DNA of 64,000 bases from Fulvivirga sp. M361 (GCF_007097395.1 NZ_VKDC01000007.1:231063-295062), one strand, 5' to 3'; counted from the first letter of the stretch, positions 1-10,200 are shown. The notes: a model not told the origin generated them from the letters alone. Numbers and translations are program-made.

Positions 1-467
1 AGCCAACAGTCACGTCCGTCACTTCTGCCTTCTCCATTATCACAACCCCCAGCACCGGGACTCAAAGGTTCAAAGCCAGACTCGAAAATGATCGGCTGGA
101 ACGGCCCTTCGGCAACCTCAATGTCCCGAAGCAGGGTATCTACAACACCTAGCTTGTCGGAAGAGATCAACCTAATGGTATAGGTGCCAAACTCGCCGTA
201 CGTATTTACAGGGTCCGCTTCCATGGAGGTGTTTCCATCCCCGAAATCCCATTCGAAATTAACGGCACTTTGCGATTCATTCGTAAAAGTTACCATCAAC
301 TGATTTTCTGCATCTTGTCGAAACGAAAACCCGGATTCAGGTGGAGTCAAATCCGCGATACTCCCCACATCGGGCAAGTCTGTTTCACAACGCATCAACG
401 ATGCTGCCACTACTAAAACTGCGCAGTATAACGAGACGAGTTTTAATTTTCTGCCAAAATTTTTCAT
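1..467 (-). CDS. PKD-domain surface lipoprotein of a SusCD locus (partial, C-terminus outside window)
   Basis: Only the first 155 codons are present; the gene leaves the window at base 1. The start ATG is at 465-467. The N-terminus is a lipoprotein signal with a Cys near residue 27 (AASLMRC), then a PKD-type fold with the telltale FEWDFGDGNTS stretch around residues 77-87. The following residues (GCDNGEGRSDGRDCW) look like the start of a second, possibly jelly-roll, domain. It lies 10 bp downstream of susD on the same strand, the usual place of a surface glycan-binding protein that passes oligosaccharides to SusCD. The ligand cannot be read from the sequence. PKD lipoproteins in third position are common in alginate and other uronate loci, which fits the GntR/FCD regulator upstream, but this is inference. 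Confidence 0.8.
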   Translation of the reverse strand, partial: MKNFGRKLKLVSLYCAVLVVAASLMRCETDLPDVGSIADLTPPESGFSFRQDAENQLMVTFTNESQSAVNFEWDFGDGNTSMEADPVNTYGEFGTYTIRLISSDKLGVVDTLLRDIEVAEGPFQPIIFESGFEPLSPGAGGCDNGEGRSDGRDCW

Positions 468-477
468 AATATACAAT

Positions 478-1914
478 TTAATTGCTGTAGCCTGGATTTT
501 GAGTTAATACACCTCTTGAGAGGTTACGCTCATTCTGAGGTATTGGAAGAAGAAGGTCCGTACTTGTAAAAGAAGCTCCGATTTCCAACGCGTGCTCAGA
601 AAGGACTTCTACTTCCGCACCAAATCGGAAGAGATCAAAGAACCGGTGGTTCTCATAAGCCAGCTCCATTCTTCGCTCTTCCAAAAGATCACTTTTACTG
701 ATAGAGTTTACGGGAGTGGTGAAGCCGGCCCTGTTGCGTACACTATTATACGCGTCAAGTGCTAAGGCATCACCCGTAGTTTGATTTACGCCCATTACTG
801 CTTCTGCATACATCAACAGTACATCAGCATATCTCAAAACGATCCAATCATTTCCGGATTGTTCTAGTATCGAACCGTTGGGCAGGTATTTTGTGACAAA
901 AAATGTCCCCGGATCATTACTGGATTCCGTAAAAAGGGCCCGGACGGTTTCACCTCTTTCGAAATATTTATTCCGGATATTTTCGGTGGTGAAATTGAAA
1001 AACCTAAACCCCTTATCCGTCCATTCTCTACTGTAGTTTTGGCTTGTTTCCGGGTTGTCTTCTACGTAGTTAATCGCAAAGATCACCTCGGAGTTTCCAG
1101 TACCGTCGTTTACTTCATTGTAAAAAACATCGCTGTAATTAGCCTCTAAGCTAAATTCTCCCGAATTAATGATCTCTTCACACAATAACCTTGCGGCAGT
1201 GTAGTTATTACCTGCATCCGTATCTTCCGCCCCTGCCAGCGTTAAATGCACTTTTGCCAGCAAAGCTTGAGCGGCTGCTTTAGAAGCCCTTGTACGATGG
1301 GTATTATCCAGGTTTTTTACTGCAATTTCGAGGTCTTCGATGATTTGATCGTAAATAATACTTTTTTCAATCCGTGTAAAGGAGATCTCCTCTTCCTGGG
1401 GTGTTATGACGCGCAATGGCATAGGAACGTCACCGAATAAGCGAACCAATTGAAAATAAACGTAGGCCCTCGCAAATTTAGCTTCACCTTCAAAGGCACC
1501 CCTTCTGTCGTCACTGGCAGCATCTAGGTTATCCAACACCAAATGTGTTCGGAAAATGATGTTATACATACTCTCATAGTAATTCCGCACGACAAAGTTT
1601 TCAATGTTTACGGCGTACACCTCGAACTGCTGGAAGTCTGAATCTTCATTACCTCCATTTTTAGACTGTGTGTTGTCCGTACGCATCTCCGTAAGGATAA
1701 ATTCTATTTGCGTAGCTCTTAAATCACTAAAACTCGTACTATTTTCACCTTGTAACCCGTCATAGATACTTAGTATGCCATTCTCAAGTTCGTCATCATT
1801 CGTATAGTAAGAATCACCACTTACAAATGAAATAGGATCCGGCTCGAAGTAATCGTCGCATGAAAAGGCTGCGAGAAGTAGTAAGAAAGATAATTTGATA
1901 TGAATATTTTTCAT
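478..1914 (-). CDS. susD-like: SusD/RagB-family outer-membrane lipoprotein
   Basis: 478-aa SusD homologue. A short signal ends in a lipobox (LLLAAFSC, Cys19), followed by the acidic DDYFEPDP start typical of mature SusD. The helical TPR-like core is seen in the GEAKFARAYVYFQLVRLFGDVP segment near residue 145, and the C-terminal part carries the conserved ERRMELAYENHRFFDLFRFG and NPGY ending. SusD proteins sit on the cell surface as lids on SusC and capture oligosaccharides. It starts 12 bp after the susC stop, so the two are surely cotranscribed, with the PKD lipoprotein as third gene. Length is normal. Substrate not assignable from sequence alone. Confidence 0.95.
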   Translation of the reverse strand: MKNIHIKLSFLLLLAAFSCDDYFEPDPISFVSGDSYYTNDDELENGILSIYDGLQGENSTSFSDLRATQIEFILTEMRTDNTQSKNGGNEDSDFQQFEVYAVNIENFVVRNYYESMYNIIFRTHLVLDNLDAASDDRRGAFEGEAKFARAYVYFQLVRLFGDVPMPLRVITPQEEEISFTRIEKSIIYDQIIEDLEIAVKNLDNTHRTRASKAAAQALLAKVHLTLAGAEDTDAGNNYTAARLLCEEIINSGEFSLEANYSDVFYNEVNDGTGNSEVIFAINYVEDNPETSQNYSREWTDKGFRFFNFTTENIRNKYFERGETVRALFTESSNDPGTFFVTKYLPNGSILEQSGNDWIVLRYADVLLMYAEAVMGVNQTTGDALALDAYNSVRNRAGFTTPVNSISKSDLLEERRMELAYENHRFFDLFRFGAEVEVLSEHALEIGASFTSTDLLLPIPQNERNLSRGVLTQNPGYSN

Positions 1915-1926
1915 GATACTGATCCG

Positions 1927-4900
1927 TTAAAAATTAATATTGACTCCCAGTACAACCTTTCGTGCAATAGGAGCGCCACCCCTGTTGTAACCATAGGTTA
2001 AGGCGTTAAAATCACCCGACTGTCTAATGGTTTCCGGGTTGAAGCCAGTGTAATCACTGGAAGTTAAGAACAACAAATTAGTACCGGATACATATACCCG
2101 GGCAGATTTTAGTCCTAAATTTTCCATAACACCAGAAGGTAAGGTATACCCTATGTTCAGATTTCTTAAGGCTATGTAAGAAGCGTCTTGTACAATGGCA
2201 TTGGTTTGGATCTTAGGTCGGACAAAACCGAAATTCGGAGTAGTGTTAGGGTTTGCCTCCATATCAGATCCACTCCAACCAAAGACATCAAAATCTCCAA
2301 TGTTTCGAATTTCCGCTCCATGACTACCTTGCCACATGAAAGAAATGTCAAAATTATTGATGACTATTTCGTTGGAAATACTCCAGATAAAATCCGGGTA
2401 AGGGTTGCCCAGGATAGTCCTGTCATTATCATCAATGAGACCATCTCCATTCAAATCCTTCACATAAGTCACCTCGTTTTGCCCACCAATAAAATCGAAA
2501 GGTCGTTGGATGAATTCCAAAGGAACGGCTTCATCTACCACAAATCCATAAAAGTTTGAAATTGGATCGCCTACACTCATCAGCCATTCAGACCCTGATC
2601 GGCTACCGTCATCAGGAGATAGAATAGTACCATTGGCGTCCGCAAAATTGGTTAATGTATTTTTATTGGCCGATCCGATGAAAGTAGTATTCCAGCTGAA
2701 CCCATCCGTATTTATATTGTTCGTGCGTACTTCAAACTCTACCCCTTCATTCTTTACCTCTCCGATATTAATAAGTCCTCCATCAAAACCTGTTGTTGCA
2801 GATACAGGCACATTTAACAAAAGGTCGTCACTCGTTCTTTGGTAATATTCCAGACTACCGGTGATCCTGTTATCGAAAAGTCCAAAATCAATACCAGGAT
2901 TGATCTCAATAGACCGCTCCCATCTGAGGTCAGGGTTGGCAATGTTCAGTGCTCGAAACGCCTGGCCGATCTCATTTCCTTCCGCGACCGGTGTTGCTAA
3001 AAAGATGGACTGGTGAGCATACCATTCCTCTACATTGTTAATCAAGTTCACATTGTCGTTTCCTGTTACCCCGTAACTTGCTCTTAACTTAAGATTACTG
3101 AGAATAGACGAACCGGAAAGAAAATCTTCTTCAGAAATTCTCCAACCCAATGAGAAAGCAGGGAAAGTTCCGAATCGGGTATCAGGGCCAAAGATGGAGC
3201 TACCGTCGCGTCTTACACTAACGGAAGCCAGGTATCTGTCGAGAAATGCATAATTAACCCTACCGATAAAAGATAGGAGCCTGCGTTCTCTCTGGTAAGT
3301 GTTGCCGCCAACGAGCGCTACGGATGCTCCCCCCTCAATTCTGGGTATATTATCGTTAGAGAAACCTCTTGCCTCAGTTTCTGTCACCCGGTCTATTTCC
3401 TGTTCGCCGGAAATACCTATCGTCGCATTGATTTCATGATCGGCCACTCGCTTTGAATAGTTCACCAAAAAGTTTTGAACCAACCTGAATCGGCTTTGGT
3501 TGAATTCACGTGCTAACGCGTCCGAAGGGTCGATAGAATGCTGCAAGCCCTCATACCGTGTTCTCAGCACATCCTGAAAACTTATCGTGGCATTTGCATC
3601 TATATTAAAGTCGTTGTTGATCTTATACTTAGCGCCTAAGCTGGAAAAGACCTGGAAACGTCTGTCAATGATCTCCTGCTCCAGTACCCTGGCAACGGGG
3701 TTCACCTGGTTGGTATTACTTACGCCGCCCAGATCAATAGAATCTTGAAATATATAGTTGTTGAAATGCACCTGTCTGACATAATCGCCGACCTCCAGGT
3801 CAGGAAAACTCGCTATATCAACAAATTGTAGTGAGTGCTCGGTATGAAAAGTAGGGATATAGGGTTCTTGCCTGAATACTTCTCGCGTAGCATCCGGAAA
3901 CCTCTTCCTGATAGTGTATGAAGGGTTAACATTCAGGGAGAACGAGAACTTGTCGGAAACTTTCGTGTTTACCCTCGCTTTAAAGTTGGCTTTTTTGAAG
4001 TCATCGGTCAGCATAACACCTTCATCGTGAAGATAACTTAAAGAAGTACTGAATTTTGTCCGGTCGTTTCCGCCACGCGCGCTGATGGAATGACTATTTA
4101 CAAAACCACCATCAAAAAAAACATCCTGCCAATCTCTTGATCCGATTAATTGCTTGAATTGTGTACGGGGCGTGACCACTCCATTATTATTAGCGATTTC
4201 AAATGCAATCTGATCTTCCACAGAGTTGTCATAAGCATCGCTTCTGATAGCTTCCTGATACCCTGTGAACCCATTGTAAGTAAACTTGGTGGGACCTTCC
4301 TTTCCTTGTTTTGTGGTGATCATGATGACCCCGTTAGCCCCCCTTGAACCGAATATAGAGGCAGAAGCAGCATCTTTCAATACCTCAAAAGATTCGATAT
4401 CGTTCATGTCTATATTTCCAAAAAACTCAGAATCAACAGGAGCGCCGTCAATCACCAGCAAGGGCCCTGAGCCAGCATTAATAGACCCAACACCTCTTAC
4501 CAAAATAGTGGGATCTCCTCCTATACCGTCTTCAGAGGTCGTAGAAATTTGTACGCCTGATATTTGTCCGACTAGTGCATCATCTACACGCGCAAAAGGA
4601 AGTTGGTCCAGATTTTCATTGGTTACTTTTGAGATCGCCCCGGTCAAATGTGATTTCTTTTGTGTACCATACCCTATGACCACTACTTCTGACAGCTCGG
4701 TAATGTCTAATTCCATGGTAACATTAAAGGTTGTTCGGCCACTTACAGGAATTACCTGGGTTTTAAAGCCTACAAAAGAAAGGATCAAAACAGCATCCGG
4801 ATCTACTTCCAATGAAAAGTAACCATCTACATTTGTAATCGTTCCCTGGGTAGTGTTTTCTACTTTTACAGTCACGCCGGGGAGTGATTCTCCATCATCC

Positions 4901-5031
4901 GAAACAATGGTTCCAGTCACCACTTTGCTTTGAGCACTTACATCAAGGCCATGAATTATTAGTGCAAAGAAGACAATCAACGAACCGAGTGCCTTTCTTT
5001 TTATTTTAAACATTTGTAAAATGTTTTTCAT
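1927..5031 (-). CDS. susC-like: SusC/RagA-family TonB-dependent outer-membrane transporter
   Basis: 1034 aa from the chosen start at 5029-5031 (MKNILQMFK), which directly precedes a clean signal peptide ending VSAQS. An upstream ATG at 5089-5091 would add 20 non-signal residues and is less likely. Domains in order: carboxypeptidase-regulatory-like beta sandwich (about 37-115, with LPGVTVKVENTTQGT), the SEVVVIGYG TonB-box region, plug domain (LVIDGAPVDSEFF, FGSRGANGVIMITTK), then a 22-strand barrel ending in a terminal Phe (LGVNINF). It imports oligosaccharides across the outer membrane with SusD. The 260-bp leader between it and the GntR gene holds a candidate antisense RNA (see 5110-5232). 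Confidence 0.95.
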   Translation of the reverse strand: MKNILQMFKIKRKALGSLIVFFALIIHGLDVSAQSKVVTGTIVSDDGESLPGVTVKVENTTQGTITNVDGYFSLEVDPDAVLILSFVGFKTQVIPVSGRTTFNVTMELDITELSEVVVIGYGTQKKSHLTGAISKVTNENLDQLPFARVDDALVGQISGVQISTTSEDGIGGDPTILVRGVGSINAGSGPLLVIDGAPVDSEFFGNIDMNDIESFEVLKDAASASIFGSRGANGVIMITTKQGKEGPTKFTYNGFTGYQEAIRSDAYDNSVEDQIAFEIANNNGVVTPRTQFKQLIGSRDWQDVFFDGGFVNSHSISARGGNDRTKFSTSLSYLHDEGVMLTDDFKKANFKARVNTKVSDKFSFSLNVNPSYTIRKRFPDATREVFRQEPYIPTFHTEHSLQFVDIASFPDLEVGDYVRQVHFNNYIFQDSIDLGGVSNTNQVNPVARVLEQEIIDRRFQVFSSLGAKYKINNDFNIDANATISFQDVLRTRYEGLQHSIDPSDALAREFNQSRFRLVQNFLVNYSKRVADHEINATIGISGEQEIDRVTETEARGFSNDNIPRIEGGASVALVGGNTYQRERRLLSFIGRVNYAFLDRYLASVSVRRDGSSIFGPDTRFGTFPAFSLGWRISEEDFLSGSSILSNLKLRASYGVTGNDNVNLINNVEEWYAHQSIFLATPVAEGNEIGQAFRALNIANPDLRWERSIEINPGIDFGLFDNRITGSLEYYQRTSDDLLLNVPVSATTGFDGGLINIGEVKNEGVEFEVRTNNINTDGFSWNTTFIGSANKNTLTNFADANGTILSPDDGSRSGSEWLMSVGDPISNFYGFVVDEAVPLEFIQRPFDFIGGQNEVTYVKDLNGDGLIDDNDRTILGNPYPDFIWSISNEIVINNFDISFMWQGSHGAEIRNIGDFDVFGWSGSDMEANPNTTPNFGFVRPKIQTNAIVQDASYIALRNLNIGYTLPSGVMENLGLKSARVYVSGTNLLFLTSSDYTGFNPETIRQSGDFNALTYGYNRGGAPIARKVVLGVNINF

Positions 5032-5109
5032 TTTTAAAGATTTTGTTGGATTAATTTCTTTTTTACATGAAGGAATATTTAGATTGATCATTGATTTTCA
5101 GAAAATGAC

Positions 5110-5232
5110 TATTTTTGAAAGGTCAAAGAGCATCTGTTAACGCAAGCAATACCGATCTCCAAATTGATATTAAAACGTGTTAATGTTCCTCTGCGATGAA
5201 TGGACTGGACCCTTGGGCAGTCCATTTTTTTT
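5110..5232 (+). ncRNA. candidate cis-antisense sRNA in the susC leader
   Basis: On the strand opposite susC there is an exact Bacteroidota -7 element TATTTTTG at 5110-5117, with a possible -33 TTG at 5084-5086. About 80 nt later comes an intrinsic terminator (5199-5232). The predicted transcript, about 5124-5232, would be fully antisense to the 5' leader of the SusC mRNA. PUL-linked cis-antisense sRNAs of this arrangement (DonS type) are known in Bacteroides. No plus-strand protein gene exists here that would need the terminator. The call rests only on promoter plus terminator motifs. Confidence 0.35.
5199..5232 (+). terminator. intrinsic terminator on the strand opposite susC
   Basis: Stem AATGGACTG (5199-5207) pairs perfectly with CAGTCCATT (5218-5226) across a 10-nt loop, followed by a T run to 5232. 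In the minus (susC) direction the hairpin is preceded by the A run and not followed by T, so it would not terminate susC transcripts. It suits a plus-strand antisense RNA, and may fold as a leader hairpin in the susC mRNA. Confidence 0.6.
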
Positions 5233-5292
5233 ACTCTGAATTCATTTTTCTCATAAGGTGGTTTATAGATTAGGTGTTTGTTTTAATTTGGA

Positions 5293-6018
5293 TTAAGAAT
5301 GGTCGGTTTTTAAGGTTTTGACATATTCACTAATGTCTTTCAAATGCTCGCGCATTGCCTCGCCAACTTTTTTAACATTCTTATTCACAATATGATCTAA
5401 TATTATTTCGTGTTGTTCTAACGCAATTTTCGACCTCTCTTCTCCACAGACTTTGTGTTTTGTGAAGTAGTGCATGATTTCGGGTGTGATGACGAGCATC
5501 AACGAGTTGAGAACAGAATTTTGACTGGCATCAGCAATTTTTAAATGAAATAGCAAGTCTTCTTCCAACGCCGGCCTGTTTTCTTGCAGCGCACGTTTGT
5601 ATTCCGTAAGGGCGTTCGTGATGGTCAGGATATCATCCTCCGTTCTTCTTTCAGCTGCTAATTCGGCGGCATTCGTTTCCAGCAGTACCCTGGCCTCGAC
5701 TAAAGATCGAAAATCACGTTTCTCCAGCTTAAGAACATCAGTGATCAGGCCGTTTAATGCTACTCTTCCCAGCCCTGCTACTACTGTTCCGCTTTGTGGA
5801 AGGGTTTTTAGAATACCATAGAATTCCAGCTTTCTAACGGCATCTCTCACACTGGTTCTTCCGATACAAAATCGTTCACTCAGCATTCGCTCCGACGGAA
5901 GCTTATCGCCCGGTTTTAACTGACCTGAAGCTATTAGCTGTCTGATCTGCTGAATGATCTTATCCACAGGCTTTTCAACTATAATCTCACTGAAGTTATT
6001 TAGTACATTATTCTCCAT
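5293..6018 (-). CDS. GntR-family transcriptional regulator, FadR subfamily (FCD domain)
   Basis: 241 aa. N-terminal winged helix-turn-helix at about residues 15-80, with the GntR signature LKPGDKLPSERMLSERF and RTSVRDAVRKLEFYGIL. A C-terminal FCD ligand domain follows (LVEARVLLETNAAELAA, FHLKIADASQN, and the QHEIILDHI metal-binding His region near residue 203). FCD regulators usually sense carboxylate sugars or organic acids, for example uronates. The gene lies upstream of susC on the same strand, and its own leader carries a FadR/PdhR-like inverted repeat (6055-6070), so it is probably autoregulated and controls the locus. The effector is unknown. The family assignment is firm. Confidence 0.92.
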   Translation of the reverse strand: MENNVLNNFSEIIVEKPVDKIIQQIRQLIASGQLKPGDKLPSERMLSERFCIGRTSVRDAVRKLEFYGILKTLPQSGTVVAGLGRVALNGLITDVLKLEKRDFRSLVEARVLLETNAAELAAERRTEDDILTITNALTEYKRALQENRPALEEDLLFHLKIADASQNSVLNSLMLVITPEIMHYFTKHKVCGEERSKIALEQHEIILDHIVNKNVKKVGEAMREHLKDISEYVKTLKTDHS

Positions 6019-6054
6019 AATTTAAACTAGCATACCAGTAACTAGTCTGTCAGC

Positions 6055-6070
6055 AACTGGTTGACCAATT
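6055..6070 (-). promoter_or_regulatory. candidate GntR/FadR-type operator
   Basis: Inverted repeat AACTGGT-tg-ACCAATT, 6 of 7 arm positions paired, 37 bp upstream of the GntR start codon. It resembles the TGGTnnnACCA sites of FadR/PdhR-type regulators but with a 2-bp spacer. A second, imperfect symmetric block (ACTAG ... CTAGT, about 6027-6046) containing ACCAGT lies between it and the gene. Probably an autoregulatory site. Confidence 0.4.
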
Positions 6071-6113
6071 TATGAATCATTTTAATAAATACAAATGATT
6101 AAAGTCATTTTCT

Positions 6114-6127
6114 CGCAAACGATTGCG
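6114..6127. promoter_or_regulatory. candidate LacI-family operator
   Basis: CGCAAACGATTGCG has perfect 5-bp arms (CGCAA/TTGCG) around ACGA. It matches the palindrome before the amylase-locus susC (24499-24514, core CGCAAACGTTTGCG) at 13 of 14 positions. It lies 96 bp upstream of the GntR gene, so the LacI protein encoded at 23328-24365, or a paralogue, may control this locus too. Confidence 0.4.
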
Positions 6128-6828
6128 GGTAAAACGCAAGATAAACAGGCTATTGCGACCTGACTCTGTTACATATAGTTAGGTCGGCTTGAGGCCTGTT
6201 CATTTTTAGCATTACGCTACTTTATAAGGTATTCTGCCGGTATTTTTGTTGGTATCGGAGTGCTATGTTACTGCCCGCGCCCCGGGTTTTATTTTTCTAC
6301 TTCTTTGCTGGAAAACTTTTCATGACGAAATGTAATCTTCAGGCTGCCTTTGTGGTTCGTTGTAAGCGATGAGCTATGATGCCACTGAGGTGCTAAATGA
6401 TTCATTTGTGCTTAAAGTTTCAAAAAAGCTACTAGTAAAATCGGGTTAGCCCAAGGTAAATGGCTTCAAAATGGTGATTCAGGCAAGCACCAGAGAAGCG
6501 TTGGACTAAGGTAAAGAGAACTTGATCTATGTTCACCAGAATTTACGAGAGCTTAAATACTAATGTAATATATACTAATGTTTTGTTCGGCTTTATTGAG
6601 ATACATTCTGTGATCAAAAAAATTATATAAATTTTTTGAACAATAATTCATTGAGCTTGGAGACAGTTGGACTATGCAATAGTATATATGTGCTTTATGA
6701 CTTTTGTCATATGTAACCTTTGCTATCAATTTGGTTTTTTAAATAGCAAGGTCTTTTACATTTTTGTCTGGTGTCTTTAGCTTATTGTTTTATAGTCGAT
6801 GCAATCAAAATAATTGCGTGTTCAGTCA
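6128..6828. other. gene-poor stretch between the GntR gene and the Rhs region
   Basis: About 700 bp without a convincing gene. It holds an AT-rich, nearly perfect 26-bp palindrome at 6614-6639 (A run, TTATATAA centre, T run) and a hairpin with a one-base bulge at about 6715-6753 (GCTAT/ATAGC core). Base composition drops to very AT-rich from about 6540 on, where the Rhs region begins. Confidence 0.5.
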
Positions 6829-7176
6829 ATGAGTATGGCAAAGTTTAGAGCAAGGAATGCCGAATTTTATAAGTGTATATCAACTAATGTGCCTTCTTCT
6901 GATGCAGCAAGCCTGGGAATATATGGTGTTAATCTCATTAACGCATATACGGCGGTGTTTTCTTTTTCAATACCCATATATGAGTTGAAAGGTCGATATT
7001 TATCGTTTCTCATACCTATTAATTATTCTGCTTCAGGACCAAAAATAGACAAACTACCAGCATTAGTAGTCGATGATTGGAGCTTCGCTGCTGGCTGGTG
7101 CCATTGCAAGTTCTACAAAGAAAATCTGATTCAAAGAATTTTAGAATTTGAAAAAATAAGAGCTTCAAATAAATAG
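6829..7176 (+). pseudogene. degenerate N-terminal fragment of an Rhs/YD-repeat protein
   Basis: A short ORF of 115 aa from ATG 6829 (a TTG at 6814 or ATG at 6835 is equally possible). Residues about 24-94 align with the N-terminal domain of the full-length neighbour at 7289. PSSDAASLGIYGV corresponds to PTTPEAAALHKFVDV, SIPIYELKGRYLSFLIPINY to SIDIFDLKFRDFSLPININY, and DDWSFAAGW to AGWSLNAGG. The signal peptide is missing, the glycine-rich GWSLNAGG motif is damaged, and the frame stops after about 20 unrelated residues. It is best read as a decayed copy left by duplication or recombination of the Rhs 5' end. No function expected. Confidence 0.65.
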
Positions 7177-7288
7177 ATATGAAAAACAGAAAGTAGTTAT
7201 CAGGTTTTATCAAAGCATTAAGTCTGACACATGGATACAGAGATAGCACTATTCAAATGGGAAATCGGAGTATTAAAAAAATAAGTAG

Positions 7289-10200
7289 ATGAGAAAACCA
7301 ATATTATTAATTCTTGTATATTTAATAAGTTGTGCCGCTAGCATAGCCCAAAACGGTTCGATAACATTACCCACTACCCCAGAGGCTGCTGCACTACACA
7401 AATTTGTTGATGTACCTGTAGATTTGAACTCAGGTGTTCCAAAGATTTCAATTGATATATTTGATCTCAAGTTTAGAGATTTTTCTCTACCAATTAATAT
7501 CAACTATCACAGTTCAGGCATCAGAGTATCTGAAATATCAAGTAACGTAGGTGCTGGATGGAGCTTAAATGCTGGGGGGCTGATTTCTACTACCGCTCGT
7601 GGTGCAGCAGATATGAACGGTAATGGCTATTTCAATAGTTCTCCTAAGACAATATATGATAAATACCTTATTAGTGGCTTTAATGAATATAATGGTACTG
7701 ATCCCTATGATGATCATGATGCATTGGATGCAATTGCAACAGGTCAACAAGATGGTGAACCAGATCTATTTTATTATAATTATTTAGGAAAAGGGGGAAA
7801 TTTTGTTTTTGATGAAAATCTTGATATTCGACAGATTCCACATAGTTCAAGCTTAATCGAGTTACAAAATAATAAATTCTTAATAACAGATGAGAAGGGA
7901 GTTGTATATCAGTTTGTTCAACGAGAAACCGCGAAGGTTATTGCATCATCTAACTCGAATTGCCCCAAACCAGATTGGTTTAATGGTAATGCCTTTTTAA
8001 CTTATACTCCGACATGGCATCTCCAAAGTATTGAAGCCCCAAACGGTGATTTGGTAACCTTGCAATACGAACCGGTGAATTATTCATATGATTTTATTTC
8101 AAGCCAATATTATTCTCTTTGGAAATTTTGGGATGGACTTCAACAAACCGGTTGTGGAGGTTGTGATAATATTCCCTTAACGACATGCACGAATCAAATG
8201 GAGGTGACTGGTGTGAGGCTCGTATCCATTAGTGCAAGTAATGGACATACAATAGCATTTTCTTACAATTCTACTCAAAGAGAAGATCTTCCTGGTACTA
8301 ATGCCCTAAAACAAATTGATATTTCGAACGGTTCTGAGTTGGTCAAATCTTGGACGTTGAACCACAGCTATTTTGGGAATTCTGAAAAACTTAAGCTAAC
8401 CACTATTGGCGAAAATGGAAAACCACCTTATATTTTTTCATATAATGAAGCAACAAGTTTTCCATCAAGACTGTCTTATTCACAGGACCACTGGGGGTAT
8501 TATAACGGTAAAACCAACTCTAAATTAGTTCCAGGTACCTTTATCAGATCGGAGTGGTTGAGTGGTGGAAATAGAGAGCCTGATCCGGCTTATACACAAT
8601 TAGGCATTCTTACTTCAATTCAATATCCGACTGGTGGGAGTACGGTCTTTGAATATGAACAAAATGACTATTGGTTTGAAGGTGATGAAACGGTTAAAAC
8701 TGGGAAGTTCAGCCCTAAATTAGCATTGACGAACACAGAAATACTATACCCTGCCATAACCAAAACTTTCACAGTTTTAAAACCAGGTTGGGCTACTATT
8801 AACTATAATATCCAATATGACGATGGAAGCTCGAACAATCCTCCTCCCGGAAATATTTGCCAGGCAAAACTCACGTTAGCCGGTCAGGAGATAAGTTCAA
8901 TTATTTCAAGTACTCCTATGTCAGAGATTGTATTACTCAATCCGGGAGTATATCAAATGGAATTGCTAAGTACAGCAGACGGGTTTTCCGGATTCTATCA
9001 AATTAATTGGGTTGAAGAGGATGTTGTTTTTAAACAAGAAAATAAGTTGGGAGGTGGCGTAAGAGTGAAAAGAATAGTCGATAAACCGTCTGTGACATCT
9101 GAATTTAAAATAAGAAAATTTTCATACAATGACCCCTCTAATACAATGAGATCAAGTGGGATTTTTAATAATAACATCAAATATACCTATGATTCTTACA
9201 CAAGAATGATTTGTTCAGGAAGTATTAGTGAGTGTAAGAAATTTAATACAACTTCATCTAGTGTATTGCCCGTTAGGGATATTCGTTATCAATATGTTAC
9301 TACATATTATGGTGAAAATGGAGAAGGCGGAAAAAGTCTCAATGAATTTTACAGATTCGATGATTTATATCCCTACGCTGATACATGGCCATTTACGAAT
9401 ACTACAAGTTATAATTGGCAGGATGGTATGCTTAAAGAGACTCGTCACTTTAAGCATCTTAATGGCACTTATGCCGTAATACAAAAAGACCATTATGAAT
9501 ATGAACTCAACAACAATCGGGGTTCTTACACATTGGAGCAATTCCCAAATTTAAATAATATTCTTGCCGTTCAGGTAACAACTCTTAGGCCTTATAATCT
9601 CATCGGCCTCATACCATATTCCAGTATTCTTGACGCTAAAGTATATTGGCATATTTCAGCATGGAATTATTTGAAAAAACATACTAAAGAAGTGTACAGC
9701 CAGGATGACTCGACCCAGGTGACCACGTTTATTACGGATTACCATTATGATAATCCTGACCATATTCAACTGACAAGGGAGGTTACTGCCGACAGTAAAG
9801 GCAATACCCTTGAAACAAACTATAAATATCCCTTGGATTTTACTGCACCAGCTGTGGCTATTTCAAAAATGAATGAAAAGCATATAATCACACCAGTAGT
9901 AGAACGTACCCGGTGGATAACAGAAGGACCTGACAAATCACTTCTTTCTGCAAGTGCTACAAACTACCAGTATGTGATTGACAATGACATAATAGTGCCA
10001 CATCAGAGCTTTGAATTAACTCCTATCAATACAATAAATTATACCGAGTCTGTTGACGGACAGGTGTTTGACAATGACTATAGATTGTATAAGACGTATA
10101 CTAAATTTGATTCCAAAGGGAATGTGCTGGAATATACAAGTATAGATGGTTTGCATACCGCATTTATATGGGGATATAATAATTTGTATCCCATAGCAAA

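Noticed and set aside
4286-4822. 178-aa plus-strand ORF opposite susC
   Set aside because: Antisense to the plug region of a firm SusC gene; composition (many Ser, Pro, Thr) is what the complementary strand of this gene gives. No start context.
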